Made by a program: the position numbers and the translations under genes
Shown here: piece after piece, positions 1 through 12,100 of the stretch
Layout: each line of letters starts with the position of its first letter
How positions within the stretch are numbered: the first letter of the stretch is position 1
Source of the DNA: Crotophaga sulcirostris
Taxonomy: Eukaryota; Chordata; Aves; Cuculiformes; Crotophagidae
Length of the DNA stretch: 64,000 nucleotides
NCBI GenBank assembly: GCA_013397455.1
Contig: VYZB01000240.1
Coordinates: 1,049,553-1,113,552, forward strand
Reading direction: 5' to 3'
The notes under the pieces: model-generated
What the model was told of the DNA's origin: nothing
Databases searched by the model: none
Seen by the model: the letters and a program-made list of their open reading frames with translations, nothing else

Positions 1-11
1 TGTGCCCGCAG

Positions 12-193
12 GGTGCGCCCGGCGCCCGGCGGCGCCTCCAACCCGTCCCGGCGGCACCGGGAGCGGCTCAACCGGGAGCTGGAGCGGCTCGGGGAGCTCC
101 TGCCCTTCCCCGAGGACGTGGTGGCAGGGCTGGACAAGCTCTCGGTCCTGCGCCTCAGCGCCGGCTACCTCCGCGCCAAGAGCTTCTTCAGCG
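12..193 (+). CDS. AHR: AHR-like exon 2: basic helix-loop-helix
   Basis: The acceptor is the CAG at 9-11. The first base completes a codon begun in exon 1, and codons run from 13. The exon encodes the basic region [12 protein letters not shown], with the His and Arg residues that contact DNA in AHR. Helix 1, the loop LLPFPEDV and helix 2 with [20 protein letters not shown] follow. In AHR, helix 2 also carries a nuclear export signal. The exon ends after the first base of a Val codon, at GT 194-195. The upstream half of the bipartite nuclear localisation signal would be in the missing exon 1. Confidence 0.95.
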
Positions 194-3100
194 GTAAGGG
201 GCACCGCCGGAGCACCCCCTTCCTCTCCCCTGGAGCACCCCCCTCGTTCTTCCCTGGAGCACCCCCCTTGCTTTCCCCTGAAGCATCCCTCTTCTTTCTC
301 CTCGCTTTCCCCTGGGGCATCCCCCTCGCTTTCCCCTTGCTTCCCCCTGGAGCATCCCCCTTGCTTCCCCACTGGAGCATCCCCCTTGCTTCCCCTTGGA
401 GCATCCCCCTTGCTTCCCCCCTGGAGCATCCCCCTCGCTTCCCCCTGGAGCATCCCCCTTGCTTTCCCTGGGAGCATCCCCTTGCTTTCCCCTGGAACTG
501 CCTTCCCTCCCCTTTCCAACACCGGGTTTTCTTACTTTGCAATCTCAAGCTGCAAGGGTTCAGGATGCATTCACGCTTGGGCAAAAGCAGAGTTTGGAAT
601 TGAAGGGATCTGGACAGATGAAGTTGATTTTGTTCAAGGGTTTTGCTGTAGTAGAAAGCAGAGCTCCCACTTGCTTGGAGTTGGAGGGATCTGGACAGAT
701 GAAGTTGATTTTGTTTGTAGAAATAGAAAACTGAGACTTAAGCTGGAGTGTGATCCCGGGCTGGGGCTTTGGCAGGCACGACTGCGAGGGTCGCAGTATT
801 GCGCAGCCTGGCTGGAAAGTTTCAGGATGCAAGTGACTTTTCCCTGTTGTTATAATAGACTGGTGGAATACTCAGCGTGCTGACAATGAATAATAATTCC
901 CTGTGATGTGGTTACAGTCTATTTGGGAACTTTTTAAAACAGACCATGTGAAAGGCACGTTTGCATTCCACTGGTCTATAATTATAGTTAAGAGGACACC
1001 ACAGGAGGGTATTTAGGCAGCCCTGGATTTCCTTGGTGAAATAGCAGTGACTTGAGAATGCTGCCCTCAGAAACACAACAATTTCTCATTTCAACTCCAA
1101 ATCATTGGATATATTGAATGCCCTTTTTTTTTTTTTTTCTTCCCCACTCTCTTTTAAGCACTGCCCGTAGGATTGGCAAGCGGGGGAAATGGAAAATAAA
1201 TGGCCTCAGAGAGGACTTGTCTGCCTGGCAGCATCAGGTCAATTTGTTTGACTGTACTGGCTGTGTTTCCCGCAGTGTTTTTGCCCCAGTAAGAAGCACT
1301 GCTGTGTCAGCCTTTGCGACACTGAGCGTGTTGCCCGAAACCCATCGTCTGTGGTGATGCTCTGGAGCTGAGGAGGACAAGCATGGGGCTGGGGTTTCCA
1401 AAGTACACTGGTTTTTGCATGAGGTGGAAGTCTGTGGTGCAGTGTAGGCTTCGCTCTTCCCCTGAAACATTGATAATTTAAAGTTTGCCACTTAAAGGAT
1501 TTATAAAGCGGTTGTAGCAATTATATTTATTTAAATTTATAAAGCGAGTTGTAGAAATTCTTTAAAACAGCAGATTTGAAATGGCTGGGCTTTTTGCAGA
1601 GCACCACACCAGGAGCTGCTCTAGGGCTTGCTGTCTTTCAAGAGAGATTGTGCCAGGATGCCCTGCAAGCTTCGCTGGTCCCCCTGCCCTTTGAGAATCC
1701 TGTTAGCTGAGTGTCTTGGGTTTTGCCATCCCTGCATCCCCGGCACGGTGGGTTGATTTGGTTTTGCACTGTGAGAAACTGGGAAATCTGGTTCTGTGAT
1801 TCTCTCTCATTTTCCTTTTTTTTTTTTTTTTGTCATCCAGTCTGTTTTGATTTAATGGTGCCAGCTTCCCAACCACTGAGTGCATTGGTGTGTCTGAAAC
1901 TTTGGGATGGTACTCGCCCCTGTCTGGTTTAAGGCAGGTCACAGTAATTAAGGTGTGGGAGGGAAGGAGGAAGACCTCATCCTTTTAAATGCAAATAGTG
2001 ATTGGAGACTTCCTTGAGTCTCTCCTGCAGTTTTTAAACAAACAAACAAAAATCTTTACAAGGAGCTCTGCGCAAGCCTATCTACAAAATCAAATTATTT
2101 TAAGTGACTTTAGTCCCTTTCAGTGTGAATGCTGGAATGATGTTGCTTGTTGCACAAGCTGTGCTAGAGCTGACACAAAGTTCACCTTTGGAAGGCTCCT
2201 GTTCAAAATATTGAGCTTATTCCATCCTTATGTGTTTTCTTCCTTTTTCCCTTTTTCCCTTTTCCCCTTTTTCCCTTTTTCCCTTCTCTCTTTTTTTTTC
2301 ATTTTTCTTTCTTTTTAATTTTTTTTTTAAGTCAGCCTCATGTTTATTTTTTTGGGGGGTTATGAGGGGCGGCTCAGGTCTGCCTGCCTGCCTGCTCACT
2401 GCTGAGCTGGGTGAGCTCGCATGCTCTGACTCTTGTTTAGCATCCTTGGATATGTGAAATGGGTTCCCAAGGAGGCTGGTTTAGCTGCTGAATACTGAAA
2501 TCAGATGTGAGAATGGATCAGAAAATGCAAGTGGTTTGGGGTCTTTTTGTGTTTATTGAGAGCAGCCAGCCCATCCCAGAGCTGTCAGAAGGCAGCTCAG
2601 AAATAGGGAGGGCAAATGTGTTTATTGACTGGGGAGGAAGGAGGAGCTGGCCTCTCCCTGGCTGGGGTGTGTTCCTGCTTCCCTGAAAGACCAAGGAAAA
2701 GCAAGGGCTGAAAGTAGAATGTGCTGCCATGCCTTGTGACGAGAAACATCTTTGCAGCATGTTCTCCTGGAGCAGGTGGTGAGAATGATCACTGACATCA
2801 ATTCACCCAGCAGGTTTATGCCAGCTGCTGTTTCTCTAGCTCCTGTCTTAAATAATTCGTTGTACAAGGTCTGACACAAAAAAACCCAAGACTAACTCTA
2901 TATCTCAGGAACCAAGAGTGGGAGGGGAGAGATGAAGTGATGGTTATAGAACGTGTTCTGACCTGTCACAGTGAGACAAGGCTCAGCTCGATCGCTTCAC
3001 TCACTCCGAGTGGACGCGTTTTCAGTAGAGATGTTTTCCTTACACTTGATCAGAAAATGTTGGTGTGCAAGAGTGAACAGCAAGTTTACATCAAGTTTCT

Positions 3101-6100
3101 TCTGAAACTGAAGAAATCCATGATGGAAACTTTTCAATTATTGACTGAGGCTTACAGTGAAGCGATCCCAAAGATCCAGTTGGTGCTCAAATCCATTTTT
3201 TTGTTGGTAGAAGATGTGAAAACAAAAATGATGGAGATCCTCAACAGCCTTTCAAAAAATGGTGTGTGGAATAGCTTTGAACGTTGGCAGCATCACATGC
3301 AGCTATGTGTCACCTCAGGTGGGAACTGTTTTGAAAGTGGTCGTAGTTGATTTTCTTCATTTGTTAAATAAAATGTTATAGGCGCAGTCTCGTTTTTTTG
3401 TGTCCGACCTCATATGTCTCCTTCCCTTGACTATTTGAAAATTAATTCTTTTTCAGTTTTGTTTCAGCATCTTGTTTTATGTGTAGCTTCTGTATGGGGA
3501 AATTTGTACGGGCCTAAGTGATTAAAACCTGAGTGGGTTCTAGAGCTTGGCCACTGGTAAAATCTCTGGGAGCTTCTCTTATTCTGTTTTGGGCTCTCAG
3601 TCATCTTCTGGCTACGTGATCAATTCTTCAAAATGCAGAGCAGGCTTCACGGCTCTCCTTAAACAGGGACCTGCATTTGCATTGCATTGGCTGATCTGCA
3701 CAGGTCAGGGTGGATTGACTTGAAGTGTGTGGTGGGAGCAAGCCTGCTGTTTAGCTGTTGGAGGTGGCTGAGATACCACGGGCGAGAAGCATCTGCCCGT
3801 TCTGTTATCTGAAGAGCAGCGTTTTGAACATTGGTTTGGAGATGTATTGCCAGGAGGTCTTTGATTTTTAAAAAGAGGTGGTTTTCCTTCATGCATGAGG
3901 ACTTTTTATATTTTATATGTCCTAAATTGAAACTGCCCCTGCTCCCTCTCTATTTGGGACCCTGTAGTTAGGTGATAGAAATTAGAGGATTTAAGGCCAT
4001 TCAGTGTTTTGGTTTTTAATCTTCAGAATGGTTTAGACATCATCAAACATTATCTTTGTTAAGCAGGGTGGTGTATCTAAACAAACATTTCCTCAGGGTG
4101 ACTGCCAAGTGCTGGGTTGCATGTCTGTGCCGTGAAGCCCCTGACACCAGATTGTCTTCTTCCAAAGGACAGGAGCATCTCTCTGTGTGTTTGTCTACTA
4201 ATTCTGTTCCTTTTTTTTTTGTGGTCTGGAAAACCTTACCAGTTTAACAAAACAGGAAGCAGTTTAGAGCCAGGTTCTTGCCACGTGCTTTCACCATCTC
4301 TAGGGAAGGAGGATTCTTGGCCATGGTAGCTCTTGGCCCTGGTCTCCTCCTGGGAGGAGGCACTGCTCACTGCTCTCTACCCTCTGATGCCCAGGACTGT
4401 CCTTGGAGGGGTGCAGTGAAGCCAAGCCACTGAGCATCCTTGCTCCTGCCATTCTCCTCTCTCTCATCCTGCTGTTCGGTGGCTGATGCCACTGTGTCAG
4501 GTTCTGCACAGCATGTCAACCAGACGACCACCAGCAGCTTAGCCGCGCGGTGCCTGGCAGGCTGCTCCCCTCTAATCCCTCCCCATTCCTCCCCTTGATG
4601 CTACAACCCAGCAAACGCTGCTGGCTTATGGGAGGGTCCACATTTCTTCTGCCTTTCTGGACCTCTGGAAGAGGGGAAAGAAGAAAGGAAGGTGCTCCAG
4701 TGGAAGTTTTTTCACTGGGTCTTGCCCTGCGTGGTGCCTCAAAGGCACCTTGCCATGTCATTGCCAGGTAACATCTGTGTTGCTTGGTCCATTTAATCAC
4801 CCTGTGGGAAGTCAATTGGCAGACCTCAAAATGGGCAAGGACTCAGTTCAGAGAAGTACCTCGCACAGTTTGCTCCTGCTGGGAAGGTTGTTCAAGCTGT
4901 ACTTCTCATCCTACAGTGAGCCTGGCTCTTCTGGGGTGTGAGAGCTAGACCCTCCTGAGCACTCACTTGCCCTTGGGGGCCAGCTCAGTGTCCCCAGGGG
5001 GTCTCATGATTGTCACAGACCCGTGCCCACATGGCTCTGACCCTAGGTGCCTGCACACTGGGACTTTGCCAGGACTCTGCAGTCGCCTGAACTGATCTCA
5101 GTTGGGCTTTCATGGGCTTGTGCTGTTTTGGAGGGTTATAACGCAGGACAGCTTTTCCAGCTGTTGCCTAGACTGAAGCTGGGGAGCAAACAGCACAGGG
5201 CAGCAGGGTACTGGGAACACAGATGTTTGCTCTCTTAGCCTAAATCAAAATTCTCTTGAGGCAGCTGTGGTTGCTGTGGCACCAACATCCAGCAATTGAC
5301 CTGCAGCCTTCATTTCACGTGAGGCTCTGAACCAAGTCTGGACCCATTCCAACAGTTCATATCTTTTTTATGTTGGGGATTCCAGAACTGGACACTGTAC
5401 TCCAGGTGGAATCTCATGAGAGCAGGGTAGAGCGGGAGAATGTAGCAGTGCATCTGAAACCTCTGCCTAGGTGTGAGGGCATGAGACTGGGGTGCACGTT
5501 TATTGATGTGTGGTTGTTTAGAGATGACCAGTGTTGCTGGTTTGCTTCATCTGCTCTCCTGCCTTCTGAGCTGTTCGGCCACACACTGCCAATAGCTGCA
5601 GCAACAAAGCCTAAGAGACAGTTTAAGAAAATAAAGCCTAGTCCTGTGATCACCCTGCTCTCTTAATTGCCTAGGTAATGAGCTGGCCTTGGAGGAGCAA
5701 TTTAAGCTGGGAAAGTCTTGTGACTTCCCTTAGGAAGGCCATTTTCCTGCTGCATGCTTTTCTTGCCAATTATTTATTCCTGGGTCTCATTAGAAGAGCT
5801 GGTAGGAAGCTGTCAGAGGTCCCTGGGGTTTCACTGGGCTCTCAGTGGCTGCTGCTCTGCTGCCTACAAGCAACCAGGGTCTCTCAAGGCTGCTTTAAAA
5901 GACAAGCATGGGAGCATAGGTGGCAAGAAACTCCAGGCTGGGGTTTCGAGCTGGAATGACGCACACCTAAAGCTCCTGGGGGATGATAGGGGGTTGGAAC
6001 TGGATGATCTTTAAGGTCGCTTCCAACTGAAACCATTCTATGATTCTATGGTTCTGTGAGTGGTGGGAGTGGGAAGGTTCAAACTACTGTTGATGCTGCA

Positions 6101-9100
6101 AGAAGGGAAAGCCTGGCAAGTCCTTGTCCTCTTTGTCCTTGTTTAAACCTCTGTGTGTTCTTCTCCCTTTGAGACCCAAGTGCCTTTGGTGGTGCAACAG
6201 AAAGACATGAGTAGTCAAAGCCTCCTTGCTTTTCAAACTGCAATTAGATCTTTTAACTCAACATCCATTATTCACCACGCGTGCTCACGGAAGGTGGTGT
6301 ATCTGCACTGTTCAGACAAGGAATAAATAATTCATCTATTTAATGACATTTGTGTCAACAGGAGCTGTGGCAGGTATTATGAAATAGTAAGTAAAACCGT
6401 AGTATCCTCTATGAATGGAGTCACCATCCCTGGAGGTGTCCAAAAAACATGTGGATGTGGCACTTCGTGACACGGTTTAGTAGGCATGACGGTGTTGGGC
6501 TGAGAGTTGGACTTGGTGATATTGGAGGTCTTCACTGACCTTAAAATGATTCTGTGATTCTGTGATTCTGTGAAATGACAGAGAAAGGTGGATAGAAGGG
6601 CATTTCATTAATAAATAAATCACTCAACCTCCCCTTGCCCTGGAAAGTGACTGATATGCACAGAGGCATTGAGCCCTGCTTGCAGGGAGCACCATTACCA
6701 AAGCCCCTCTTCTTTCTGCCCCTGCAAGACCTGCTCAGACTAATAACTGCCACGCAGATGTCCCTGCCATCACTTGCAGCTGGGTTCAGTGTTTTCTTGC
6801 CTCCTTTAAATGATGCCAGCAGTGGTGGGGAGACACAACCTCCTCACTGCTCTTGGAGAGCCACAAAGCTGCTTGGTTTCCTTGTGCTGCCAACGCCTGG
6901 AGTGGGTTTGGGATGGAGTCACCTTGTTTTCCTCCTTCACAGTCAGCAGCCGATGCAAAACCCTGTTCCCACTTAGAGGTTTTTCGTGTGGAGGGAAGGG
7001 GGCTGGGAGATATCCTCTCAAAAATGTTAATACCCTCTTGTTGGGGCAGAGATTTCTCAGGTCTGCAAAGCCCTGGCAGGTTCAGGAGTTCACTGGCAAA
7101 CCTGGGAGTCGGCAAGGTGTCCTTTCAGCATCACGTGAAACAGCTTCTCAGGCTGGGTGTGGGGGGAAGCGCTGTCCTGGAGGGGGAGGGAGGAATCCCA
7201 CCCCCGTTGGACCCCAGCCCTCCTGCTCCTGGGGGGTAACAGCAAAGGGCTGGGCAGCAGAGACTTGGTGAGCAATGCAGGCTCCTGTGCCTGAGGACCA
7301 CCACGGTGCAGAAAGCATCCTCCCCCTTTGAGGAGGCAGATGTGGGCAGGGATCTTGTTCCTTGGAGATGAGGCCAGGCAGGGAGAGAATTTCTTCCTCT
7401 CCACTAAAAGGCTTTTTGTGGCAAAATAGCCTGCAGGTCAGCAGGAGGCTTTTTTTCTTTTTTTTTTTTTGGTTCTTTGAAGAAATAGCAGGAAAAATGT
7501 GCAAGCCTTGCTGCTTTCAAGTGACCAACTTCCCTCTCCTCACCTTCCTCCTCCCACAGTTGCTAGAAGGAAAGGTGATGCTGGTGGCTGGAGTGGTGGA
7601 GCCCAGGAAAAGCCAGTTCTCTCTTTTTTTTTTCTTGCAAATACCTGTCCCCGGGTCAAGAGTCCACTTTGTCTGCCTGCCCAACATGAAGGCGAGTGCT
7701 GTGTTGGGAAGGCCACCTTTCCCTGGATGCTGAGCTTGCCTCGTTCCTGCCTTGCCTTCCCCTGGGGTAGCTGGGTGGGAGGGAAGGATGCTGTGGCAGG
7801 GAGGATGCTGCGCGGCAGGGAGGATGCTGTGGCGGCTCTCCAACTCGTCTCCGCTCCGTCAAGCTGATGCGCTGCGACATTTCTGCTGAATCGCTGACCC
7901 GAGGGGCTGCGTGGGGCTATTTATGGAGAGACAAAGCCAGGGGACACGGGGCGGGAGGCCAGCCTGAGATGTCTGCAGCCAGGAGCAGGTCATCTTTGGG
8001 GTTCCTTGGGTGGCTTGGGTGGAAAACACGCTGTTTGGTGAAGGTCGCGGGAAAACCCCCATGGGGATTCTGGTTTCTATGAGAGCAGACCCTCAGCCTT
8101 GGTGGTTCCATCCTGTTTGCAGGAGCAGGCTGGGTTCGGTGTCTGGCATCTGCATGGAGGACTGTGGGCCATCATCTAATTTTAACTTGTGTTTTCTCTC
8201 GCCCCACAGCTTAGGAGCAACCCAAATACTGATTGCAGAGTTTATTTTTAGGCAGCAGTTGTGACCAAGTTTTCCTTTTGTGGGGGAATATCAAACCATT
8301 AAACTAGACCTCTGAGTAGAGAGCAGCACTCTTCAGCTGCTCTTCTATCATCCAGGTTTATTTTTGTCTTGCACCTTCCAGCACAGCAGTCTGGGAGCTA
8401 GCAGAGGGCTGAAAACCTTTAATAATTCATAGCTCCTACATTTTGCTCCCAGGGATCAGAGAAGCAAGTTGCTGGAAGGGCGCTGCCAGGAACCTGCTCC
8501 ATCCACTCCACAGGACCCTGCCTGGGCACTGTGGCCACAGTGCTTGTGTGCCACTCTGCCCGATGGCTTGACTGTGCCTGGGACTTTGTGCAGGCTTTGT
8601 ACAACCCATGGTTGTATAAACACGTGCTGTGAACTTAATCCTGGGCTGCCAGCCCCTAGATGTTCAAATAGCTCCTGGAATAATCTGTGTGACCTGAGCC
8701 TGAGGGGAATTTCCCAGACCTCCCAGAAGCAGGGGGGTTGCTGCCATATCAAGTTTTTTTTTCCTTTTGATTAAAAGCAATATTAGACCAGGACATGCTT
8801 TGCGTTTGGATATGGAGCAAACTCGATCTTTGGGATGGTCCTGTGTCTGGTGGAAGTGCATTTTGTCCCCAAGCCCTCACATCCATACCAGTGAAGCTCT
8901 GCTGACCACAGCATCCCTCCTTGCTTCCACCTGCCTGCAAACCAGCACTTGGCAAATGTGGAGGATTTGGATGTGGAGGACTTTGGGATGGAAGGTGAGC
9001 CCTGGCAGTGGAATAGAGCAGGTCTGAAGGGGATGGTGTACCTTTGCCAGGCACTTGCCTCTCCTAGCAGAGGGATGCTGACAGATGGGGGGACTCCCCT

Positions 9101-12100
9101 TTGGAGAATGAACCAGCCCCTCTGCTCATGCTGCCCTGCGAACACGAGCGCTTGTGGATTTATCTTTGGACCTCATGGTCCTGGGAGGTTCAGAGATTCA
9201 TCTGAAGCATCCACCTCTTGTAACACCTGGGAAGCTACTTGCCCACAAGGTTCTGCATGCAGGTGCTGAGGTCCTTCAGGATCTGCTCCATGCAGATGGA
9301 GGATCAGAGTTTCAGCAGCTGTTTTGGCAAAGCACAAGGCAAGCTGAGTATTACAGAGCCTAGTTTTGTTTAAGTGCTGGTGGCTGGTGTCTTCTGACGG
9401 CTTTGCTTCTGCTGACAGCTTTATGGGGTGTTAAATTACTTCCAGGGTCCACTTGATGCTGCTGTTGCATCTCAGTAGGGCAGCTCCTTGGCATGTGTAG
9501 CGTAGGAGCTGGAAAAGGCAAATTCAAAAGAGCTTTTGCTCTCTCCAAGCAGGGCCAAGGGAGTGTTCCAGGCAGGCTGCAGTGGTTGCTGCTGCCTCAC
9601 ACCTTTCCTCCCAGGTAATGGTGGGAACAGCTGGTTTAGGAGCTGACAAATGCCTTTCCCTGTCGTTGTGGTGCTTGCAAGAAGCTTCCCAGCTTTAATG
9701 CATTATCCTCTGTCTCCTGGACAGACTTTTTGTCATCTTACTCTTTAAATATTATCCACCCTAAAAAATCCCAAGGATTTGTTCTCTAGGGGAGTACAGT
9801 ACAAAATTTACAGGCACATCTTCTACTTAACCTGAGTGATGGATTTCTTCTTCTGTATTTATCACTATTAGGTTGCCTGTAATCTCGGGTGTCTATGTTT
9901 GTATCCATGTATGCATTTTTCTGTGTTGTTTTTCTCCCACTGTGAGCTGTGGCTTGCCTTAATTTGATTGAATAAACCAACTATGTTGCTGAACTGTAAT
10001 GAGACATCATTGACCAGACCATCAGGATTGTACCCTTCCAAATGGCATGTTCCCTGTTCTGGAAGAGAGCAGAGTTTGCTGCAATGCTTTTCCTGTAGGG
10101 CAGGCTTTGGCTGCTGTTAGTTGGCTGTCCTTTGCAAAGTCAGGGCATCCACAAATTTATAGAACAGTTTGGGTTGGAAAGGACATTAAAGATCACCCAG
10201 TTCCAACCCCCCTGTCACCAGACCAGACTGCTCATAGCCCCATCCAACCTGGCCTTGAACACCTCCAGGGATGGGGCAGTCACGACTTCTCTGGGCAACC
10301 TGTGCCAGGGACTCAGCACCAACACAGGAAAACATTTCTTCCTAAGATCTCATCTCAATCTTTCCTCTTTCAGCTTAAAACCATTCCCCCTCAACCTATC
10401 ACTATCCTTTCCCTCCAGCGTGTCAACTGCAACACACAGTTTGTTGTCCTCAGCAGACTTCCTGAGGGTGCACTCAATCCCACTGTCACGCATGAGCTAA
10501 TCCATTATGTTTCAGCATGGCAGAGAAATGCTGGGTGCAATGATTCCCCCAGCTAGAGCAGAGCTGTTGCTGTGCCCCTGGAGACAGCAGCGGGGGTGGT
10601 GTGGTACCCAAGGGCTGGCTCTTGCTCTTTGAAAGGAGTGGCATGAGGCACTGGCCCTGTGTCCAGATCAGGACTCAGGACTTCCATGGTTGCTATTGCT
10701 AACTGATAAGAGAGATTTTCAGCTAGTGAGCTCACTAAACATGTCCTTTTCTGCTGCTGCTGTTGGGTAACTGCAGTAAACTCAGGACCTCGTAGTTATT
10801 TTGCTGATGCCCATCTGCTTTATGATCCCTGGCTTTAACTTATCTTCACCTGTAGGTTGTTAAGGGTCTGGCAGGGTAGGGGAAGAGAGTTAAAAAAATA
10901 TGAAGTTGAAAGTATTGGATGGGTGGAAAATGTCCTCTTAAAATCAACTCCTTTGAGGGTTGAAGCAAAGGACTGAGCATACGTCACTGCTTTCCCTGGC
11001 AGTGCATTGTCCAACTTTGCAACTGGGTCCACGTTTCAAGTGTTCATGGTGGTGGCTTGTGTGTGTTACTCCAGCACTGAAGTCCCTTCTCTTTGCTTCA
11101 TGCAGTTGCTCTGAAGAATCATGGTGGTGCAGAAGAAGTGGAGAGGGATGGGGACTGCAGCAACAGACCAGCTCCAGGCTCATCAGCGGTACCAGAGGGT
11201 GAGCTGCTCCTACAGGTTAGTGCTTCTTGCTCTCTACTTGTCCCTGGCAGATGCCTTCAAGGGCATTTTCCTCTTGTCCCCTTTCCAGCTCCTTTGATTT
11301 TTACCCAAAGAACAGTCTGTGCTATTATTGATTTCATGTGGTGTAGCTCATAGTGCTTCTGATTGAACAGAGGTTTAAGACCTCGTCAGGTCCTTAGGGC
11401 AGAAACTGTGTTGCTCCTTGTTTCGTTTTCCTGTCCTTCCTAGAGAAAATTGCCACCTGTACATCATTTGGGTGTCAAAACCCCACCCATCTTGGTGGAA
11501 GCAGTGCTAAACTACTGACCATGGAGACTCAGCTCTTGAGCTACTCTGCCCTCATGCTTAAATGGGCCATAGGTGTGACATGGGAACCAAGCAGAACAAG
11601 ACGTTTTCAGTGTGGTTTTCAACATGGGCACACCAGTCCCAGCTTGGGGATGTTGTCCAAACACTGATGAGAACAGGAGGAAAATGTCATGACAGTCTTC
11701 CCTGCTTTTCAAGTTGTGATGCACAACACCAAGTGTCTAGATGGGTGCTGATGGGCCATATGCTCAGCCCATATGCACAGGGTACGTGGATGTATCCCAG
11801 GAGCTCTGTGCAGCTGGTGATGCTAGAGGCAATGCTGGTGCTGCTGTAGCATGGTTGGACTAGGTTTGCTGCTTCCATGGTTTATTCAGACACTACAAGA
11901 GTCGCCGACCCTTGATGTGTTTAAGGGAAGATTGGATGAGGCACTCAGTGCCATGGTTTAGGTGATGAGTTGGTGTTAGTGTTGGCTTATAGGTTGGACT
12001 TGATGATCTCAGAGGTCTCTTCCAACCTGGTTATACTGTGAAACTGTGAAACTGTGAAACCCCACACAGTGAATAGGAGGAGGTCAGGCTCTGGCAGCAC

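Noticed and set aside
12..193. Assignment to AHRR (the AHR repressor)
   Set aside because: A full PAS-B and an AHR-type activation exon follow, which AHRR lacks.
2..883. Open frame of 293 codons at the window start
   Set aside because: It reads the bHLH exon in the wrong frame and continues through the intron 2 minisatellite.
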